Shown in pieces: positions 24,303 to 27,469 of a stretch of DNA of 27,469 nucleotides. The notes beneath the pieces are model-generated. The model ran no database searches and was not told the origin of the DNA. It saw only the letters and a list, made by a program, of their open reading frames with translations. Position 1 is the stretch's first letter, and each line of letters begins with the position of its first letter. Both the position numbers and the translations under genes were made by a program. Source of the stretch: CAZSPL01 sp964608735 (GTDB taxonomy: Bacteria; JAJVIF01; JAPKYR01; CAZSPL01); the NCBI GenBank assembly GCA_964608735.1, contig CAZSPL010000019.1, positions 1 through 27,469 of the forward strand, read 5' to 3'.

Positions 24303-24351
24303 CTCCGGGTGGCACGGTCTGCGCGAGCCCCGCGAGCGCTGACCGTGGTCT
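24303..24351 (-). repeat. 49-bp hairpin element, copy 1 (inverted, diverged)
   Basis: Reads CTCCGGGTGGCACGGT at its left end. Stem CACGGTC/GACCGTG, T-T mismatch, GCGC/GCGC, loop of 11 nt (GAGCCCCGCGA). It is the inverted counterpart of the two copies downstream, with about eight differences, six of them three compensating pair changes. Confidence 0.75.
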
Positions 24352-24368
24352 GTATGGGTTCCGCGTTT

Positions 24369-24417
24369 ATACCACGGTTATCCCTCGCAGGGCTCGGGAA
24401 AACCGTGCCACCCGGAG
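24369..24417 (+). repeat. 49-bp hairpin element, copy 2
   Basis: Stem CACGGTT (24373-24379)/AACCGTG (24401-24407), A-A mismatch, TCCC/GGGA, loop TCGCAGGGCTC; it ends CCACCCGGAG. Identical to copy 3; separated by 17 bp from copy 1 and by 20 bp from copy 3. No U-tract follows, so it is not an intrinsic terminator. Confidence 0.85.
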
Positions 24418-24437
24418 TGGAGGAAGATGATGCGTCG

Positions 24438-24486
24438 ATACCACGGTTATCCCTCGCAGGGCTCGGGAAAACCGTGCCACCCGGAG
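24438..24486 (+). repeat. 49-bp hairpin element, copy 3
   Basis: Exact copy of 24369-24417, 69 bp further on, with the same stem, A-A mismatch and loop. Only the element itself is repeated; the sequences between copies differ. Confidence 0.85.
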
Positions 24487-24523
24487 AATCGACCCGGAAA
24501 GCGGTCCATTTCAGCCAATTTAG

Positions 24524-24532
24524 TGTTATAAT
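24524..24532 (+). promoter_or_regulatory. extended -10 promoter of the sigma/anti-sigma pair
   Basis: TGTTATAAT (TGn-TATAAT) without a clear -35; it would give a leader of about 145 nt. I saw no convincing ECF-type autoregulated promoter (GGAAC and CGTC boxes) upstream of the gene. Confidence 0.4.
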
Positions 24533-24683
24533 AGTATTACGAGTGTAACGAAACTGTAGCTCCGGAGACGCTCCCTTGATTTCCACGATTTACGTGGGAA
24601 AATCAGAGTGGTCGTATGAACCTGTTTGTAGCGATATGTATCATACTACATGAATACCGGGTCGCCGCGAGGAGGGTCGAGTA

Positions 24684-25361
24684 ATGATAACGGAAGAGCG
24701 GCCCCGGCAGAAGGTCAGCGACTTACCTCATGAAGAGGAGTTCGCGATGCAGGAAATTGCGCTGGACAGAGAAAAGGCGAGTGAGACGGATAACGCGAAA
24801 GAGCGGTTCGTTCATCTGCTTAAGCGCTATGAAAAGGAGCTCTACAATTTCGCGTACAGGCTTACGGGGAATCGTCACGATGCCGAAGACCTGTTGCAGG
24901 AATCCTTCTTTAAAGCCTACAAGTATTATTTCCAGCTCCGGGACGAGTCGAAGTTCAAGGAGTGGATATTCCAGATTACCGCTAACCAGTTCAAGAACCT
25001 TCTGAGGAAGCGGCGCCGGGAGAGGCTGACCTTCCCCGAGGACTTTGAAAAGAACGTGACTGAGTCACTGGAGCAGGCTCCATCGAAGAATCCCGATGAA
25101 ACCTTCGACAGGAGGGACCACCGGGCGCTTCTGAGGGAAGCGATGTCGGAGATGGGCGATAAAATGCGTACGGTTCTGGTGTTGTTCGAACTCGAGGGCT
25201 ACACGATTGAAGACATTTCGAGCATGCTCTCGATCAGCCGGGGCACAGTCAAGTCGAGGCTGCATTATGCCCGGCGGAAACTCAAGGATGTGTTGATGAG
25301 CGATGAGTTCAAAGAACGGCACCAGTTCAATGATCTGGAGAGTGAACCGGAAGATGATTGA
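24684..25361 (+). CDS. ECF-family RNA polymerase sigma factor
   Basis: 225 residues; ATG at 24684 after AGGAGG with an 8-nt gap. An acidic N-terminal extension of about 40 residues is unusual for ECF sigmas. The sigma2 region (about 43-118) contains YNFAYRLTGNRHDAEDLLQE and FKEWIFQITANQFKNLLRKRR, which bind the -10 and core polymerase. The sigma4 region (about 150-205) contains RTVLVLFELEGYTIEDISSM and SISRGTVKSRLHYARRKL, the helix-turn-helix that reads the -35. Sigma3 is absent, as in the ECF group. The stop TGA overlaps the anti-sigma start, so the two are translationally coupled. The regulon cannot be predicted here. Confidence 0.95.
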   Translation: MITEERPRQKVSDLPHEEEFAMQEIALDREKASETDNAKERFVHLLKRYEKELYNFAYRLTGNRHDAEDLLQESFFKAYKYYFQLRDESKFKEWIFQITANQFKNLLRKRRRERLTFPEDFEKNVTESLEQAPSKNPDETFDRRDHRALLREAMSEMGDKMRTVLVLFELEGYTIEDISSMLSISRGTVKSRLHYARRKLKDVLMSDEFKERHQFNDLESEPEDD

Positions 25362-25934
25362 CTGTAAAAAGTGCGAGCGCCTTATTCAGAAGGAGCTCGA
25401 CGGAGAGATCAAGGAAGCCGAGCTCAACAAGATGCGCGCCCATATCGGGGAATGCGCATCGTGCGGCGAAGAGCGGCAATATTTCCAGGCCCTCAGGAAA
25501 ATAATGAAAGAAGACAGGCTTGTCGAGGCTCCACCCGCACTCGTGGCGAGACTTGCCGAAAATCTGCCCGAGAAGCCGAGGGTCGGATTCTTCGAGGGCT
25601 ATGTCGCGCCGTTCCTGCTGCAGAACCGTACTCGCCTCGCCATGGCGAGCTTCGTTCTCATGTTCGCCGGGGCGGGGCTGTTGTACAGCTACTACCGTGA
25701 CACCAACATGGACACCATATACCTCAGTCCCGATGAGTACAACAGGGCTCAGATCGGCATCCGCACATCCGGACAGGCGGCATTCGTCATACCCGCCGGC
25801 GAGGACAAGACGGTCGTTGAAGAGAATGACAATGCCGTCGAAGAGATGGAAAACGCGCTCGAGGGGGATTATGACGAGTCCGGCATTCATCTCGCGGGCG
25901 ATCGCCTGCGGGGACAAAGACACCCCGAACTCCT
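25354..25934 (+). CDS. zinc-finger (ZAS) transmembrane anti-sigma factor, 3' end lost in assembly gap
   Basis: ATG at 25354, overlapping the sigma gene by 8 bp. The N-terminus MIDCKKCERLIQKELDGE with HIGECASC (His30, Cys34, Cys37) is the HX3CX2C zinc-binding anti-sigma domain. It would sequester the sigma factor at the membrane until a signal releases it. One membrane helix (LAMASFVLMFAGAGLLYSYY, about residues 95-114) follows, then an extracytoplasmic acidic tail. The 10-N gap at 25935 interrupts the frame; the few codons after it before a stop cannot be trusted, so the true C-terminus and sensor domain are unknown. Confidence 0.9.
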
Positions 25935-25944
25935 NNNNNNNNNN
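25935..25944. other. assembly gap (10 N)
   Basis: A run of ten N inside the anti-sigma coding region. Its true length is unknown, so sequence, or even a gene, may be missing between the anti-sigma and the terminator. Confidence 0.98.
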
Positions 25945-25971
25945 CCTATCGCATTATATGTGTGAATTCTG

Positions 25972-26000
25972 ACCGAGGCTGCGCCCTCGGTTTATTTATT
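25972..26000 (+). terminator. intrinsic terminator after the sigma/anti-sigma operon
   Basis: ACCGAGG (25972-25978) pairs perfectly with CCTCGGT (25985-25991) over a 6-nt loop, followed by TTATTTATT. Confidence 0.8.
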
Positions 26001-26086
26001 GCGGGCTGAAGCGTTGTCGAAAATGGCCGAATATTCAATGGGGACGACATCGGGCCCGCGCAGGGAAAATCGAGTCTCATCATGAG

Positions 26087-27268
26087 GTGGTCGTTATCCA
26101 TTCCCGTCCGGCGTCCATAATAATCATCGCAATATTCTGCTTCATCATCGCCCTGCCGTCATATTCGCAGGACTACGATGACATGATCGAGTTCAGCCTT
26201 GAATACGAGCTTCCGCGAGGGGAAGGCCCGGGGGATGCAATAATCTCGCTCGCGGTGCATATCGATGAGGGATACCCGTTGAGCGGCAAACGGTTCGCGA
26301 CAGAGCAGCTTTTAATAATCTATAAACAGCTGTGGGCCGAGGAACCGGGCCACGAGGATGCGTTGCAGAGCTTGTTCGAGGAGCAGATACCGCCCGAACT
26401 GAAGGAGACACTCAAGTCATTCGACGGCGCGGAGCTTTTGTTGATGATGGTGGACGCATTCGAGAAGGTGGAAGACGCCGGGATGCTTTACTTCGATGAG
26501 CCGGTCGATATCGTCTATGCGGAGACGCTTCCCTATTACCCGGGCCAGAATTCGCGGCAAACGGCCGATGCATCGGGGGCCGCGCAGCAAAAGGGGATGG
26601 TCAATTTCGTCCTCGATACACTCAGCGATGAAGACGAAGCGCGCACCGTCATCAACGGGAACCTCATCAACATCTCGGCGGCGATACTCAGCTACCGTTC
26701 TGAATACCTCGTATTCCCGCTCGACCTCGGCGAACTCGAAGCGCGCGGGCATCTGCTGGTGAATTTGACGAATCCGTATTCCGGGCTGCCGGTGAGGAAC
26801 ATCGCCGACGATGTCAGCATCCGTCCGGGGGATATCCGCTATGACTACTCCGGCCCCGACCGGGTGGGCGTAATGTCGTATCTCGCTGACGGGTCGAATG
26901 TGCGTCGCGCGATAAATCTTTATTCGAGCGGCGAGTTCGACCAACTATATAAGATGACCCCATGGAAAGACGAGCTCGACAGGCGCGTATGTATCTATGT
27001 CTTCCAACTCTCGCATATAATCAACGAGTATTACCACACATATGGCATTCTACCCGATAAAGTGCCGCAGATTGAAAGCAAGATGTTCGCGTCGGTGGGA
27101 TTCCTCAACCCGTTCACGAACGAACCGGTGAAACAGGTCGTGAGTCCGCTCGATAAAACCGAGGGGGATTATTTTTACTATAAGACATCGGACAGCCAGT
27201 ATGTATTGATCGGCTACGGCAAAGGCCTCGCGGAAGCCATAAAGATACAGCGAAGGCTGGAGGAATAG
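26087..27268 (+). CDS. secreted protein with two pseudopilin-like C-terminal segments
   Basis: 393 residues from a GTG at 26087; the nearby ATG at 26082 is out of frame and stops after 12 codons. The signal peptide is PASIIIIAIFCFIIALPSYS with cleavage near YS-Q, like the SLBB protein's AYS-Q. The N-terminal half is acidic and helical with no known motif. The C-terminal half has two related stretches: ILSYRSEYLVFPLDLGELEA with LTNPYSGLPVR, and IINEYYHTYGILPDKVPQIE with FLNPFTNEPVK, each followed by a Tyr/Asp-rich strand and a YLADG- or IGYGKG-like end. This is the layout of type II secretion major pseudopilin globular domains, but the methylated N-terminal helix is missing. It may mimic or bind pseudopilins; the function is unknown. 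Confidence 0.7.
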   Translation: MVVIHSRPASIIIIAIFCFIIALPSYSQDYDDMIEFSLEYELPRGEGPGDAIISLAVHIDEGYPLSGKRFATEQLLIIYKQLWAEEPGHEDALQSLFEEQIPPELKETLKSFDGAELLLMMVDAFEKVEDAGMLYFDEPVDIVYAETLPYYPGQNSRQTADASGAAQQKGMVNFVLDTLSDEDEARTVINGNLINISAAILSYRSEYLVFPLDLGELEARGHLLVNLTNPYSGLPVRNIADDVSIRPGDIRYDYSGPDRVGVMSYLADGSNVRRAINLYSSGEFDQLYKMTPWKDELDRRVCIYVFQLSHIINEYYHTYGILPDKVPQIESKMFASVGFLNPFTNEPVKQVVSPLDKTEGDYFYYKTSDSQYVLIGYGKGLAEAIKIQRRLEE

Positions 27269-27356
27269 TAAACGAGCCGGGAATGGATCTCATGTTACAT
27301 ACTTAGTTAGGCCGTGTTTGAGAGCCAGGTTAGTTTCTTGATTTTTCATTTACATC

Positions 27357-27386
27357 TTGACGAGTCGAGGAAAATAGTGATATATT
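27357..27386 (+). promoter_or_regulatory. sigma70 promoter of the gene at the right edge
   Basis: TTGACG (27357-27362), 18-nt spacer, TATATT (27381-27386), about 39 nt before the next ATG. Confidence 0.6.
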
Positions 27387-27424
27387 AATAGGGTCTTCAA
27401 ATTCTATTAATATGGAGGCCCAAG

Positions 27425-27469
27425 ATGGGTGTAAGGAGTGCTTTTTGCCGAAGCCGGGGATATCTCCCG
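27425..27469 (+). CDS. start of a further gene, cut by the window edge
   Basis: ATG at 27425 preceded by GGAGG (27414-27418) and a sigma70 promoter. Fifteen codons are visible (MGVRSAFCRSRGYLP), too few to assign a family. The good start signals are the only support. Confidence 0.5.
   Translation, partial: MGVRSAFCRSRGYLP

Larger units (their letters stand above)
24261..24683 (+). other. 423-bp gene-free region: hairpin repeats and sigma-factor leader
   Basis: The left part (24303-24486) holds the three hairpin elements. The right part is the long leader of the sigma gene: an extended -10 at 24524-24532, a bulged 9-bp hairpin (GATTTCCAC 24578-24586 with 24594-24604) and a 24-bp near-palindrome at 24627-24650 with outer arms TGTAG/CTACA and inner arms GATA/TATC, which could be an operator. 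I see no gene; the short minus-strand ORF across it is built from the repeats. Confidence 0.55.

Noticed and set aside
24303..24486. CRISPR array
   Set aside because: Only three copies, one inverted and diverged, of a 49-bp palindromic element with 17- and 20-bp gaps; no cas genes in the window.
24296..24586. 96-aa minus-strand ORF with a repeated peptide
   Set aside because: The peptide repeat is just the translation of the two identical hairpin elements; no start signal or conserved domain.

Overview
This window comes from a Gram-negative (diderm) bacterium of about 55-60% GC, probably an uncultured lineage known from an assembled genome, since there is a 10-N scaffold gap at 25935-25944. 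The diderm reading rests on an outer-membrane beta-barrel with multiheme cytochromes, lipoproteins and a Wza/SLBB-type export protein. I cannot name the phylum from the sequence. UGA is an ordinary stop here (it ends the sulfatase-like gene, the kinase and the sigma factor). I saw no tRNA, rRNA, CRISPR array, phage gene or insertion sequence.

Layout. (1) 1-3801, minus strand: an extracellular electron-transfer operon with a DmsE/MtrA-like decaheme cytochrome, an MtrB/PioB-like barrel, and a third multiheme cytochrome that runs off the left edge. This third gene contains an in-frame UGA after its first heme motif, with a perfect 6-bp hairpin immediately 3' of it. (2) 4107-8600, plus strand: a membrane-anchored sulfatase/phosphotransferase-like enzyme, a GNAT acetyltransferase and a radical SAM protein. 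(3) 8621-9567, minus strand: two small lipoproteins under a good sigma70 promoter. (4) 9744-15559, plus strand: mreB, mreC, enolase, an SLBB polysaccharide-export protein with a terminator, and a DegT-family sugar aminotransferase. (5) 15693-19089, plus strand: an AT-richer block in which a cassette of two genes (small Cys-rich protein plus 434-aa lipoprotein, both of unknown family) is present twice in tandem, behind a promoter whose spacer holds nine consecutive G. (6) 19324-24260: a PfkB sugar kinase overlapping a fucose-isomerase-like gene, preceded by a leader that can pair with the kinase ribosome-binding site; then a YfhO-like membrane protein. (7) 24261-24683: three 49-bp hairpin elements (one inverted and diverged, two identical), then the leader of an ECF sigma/anti-sigma pair. 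(8) 26087-27469: a secreted protein with two pseudopilin-like C-terminal segments and the first codons of a further gene.

Functionally, the left end moves electrons across the outer membrane. The middle serves cell shape, glycolysis and surface polysaccharide. The right part covers sugar metabolism and envelope-related membrane proteins. Least explained are the interrupted cytochrome, the duplicated lipoprotein cassette with its poly-G promoter, the base-pair-conserving hairpin repeats and the kinase leader.
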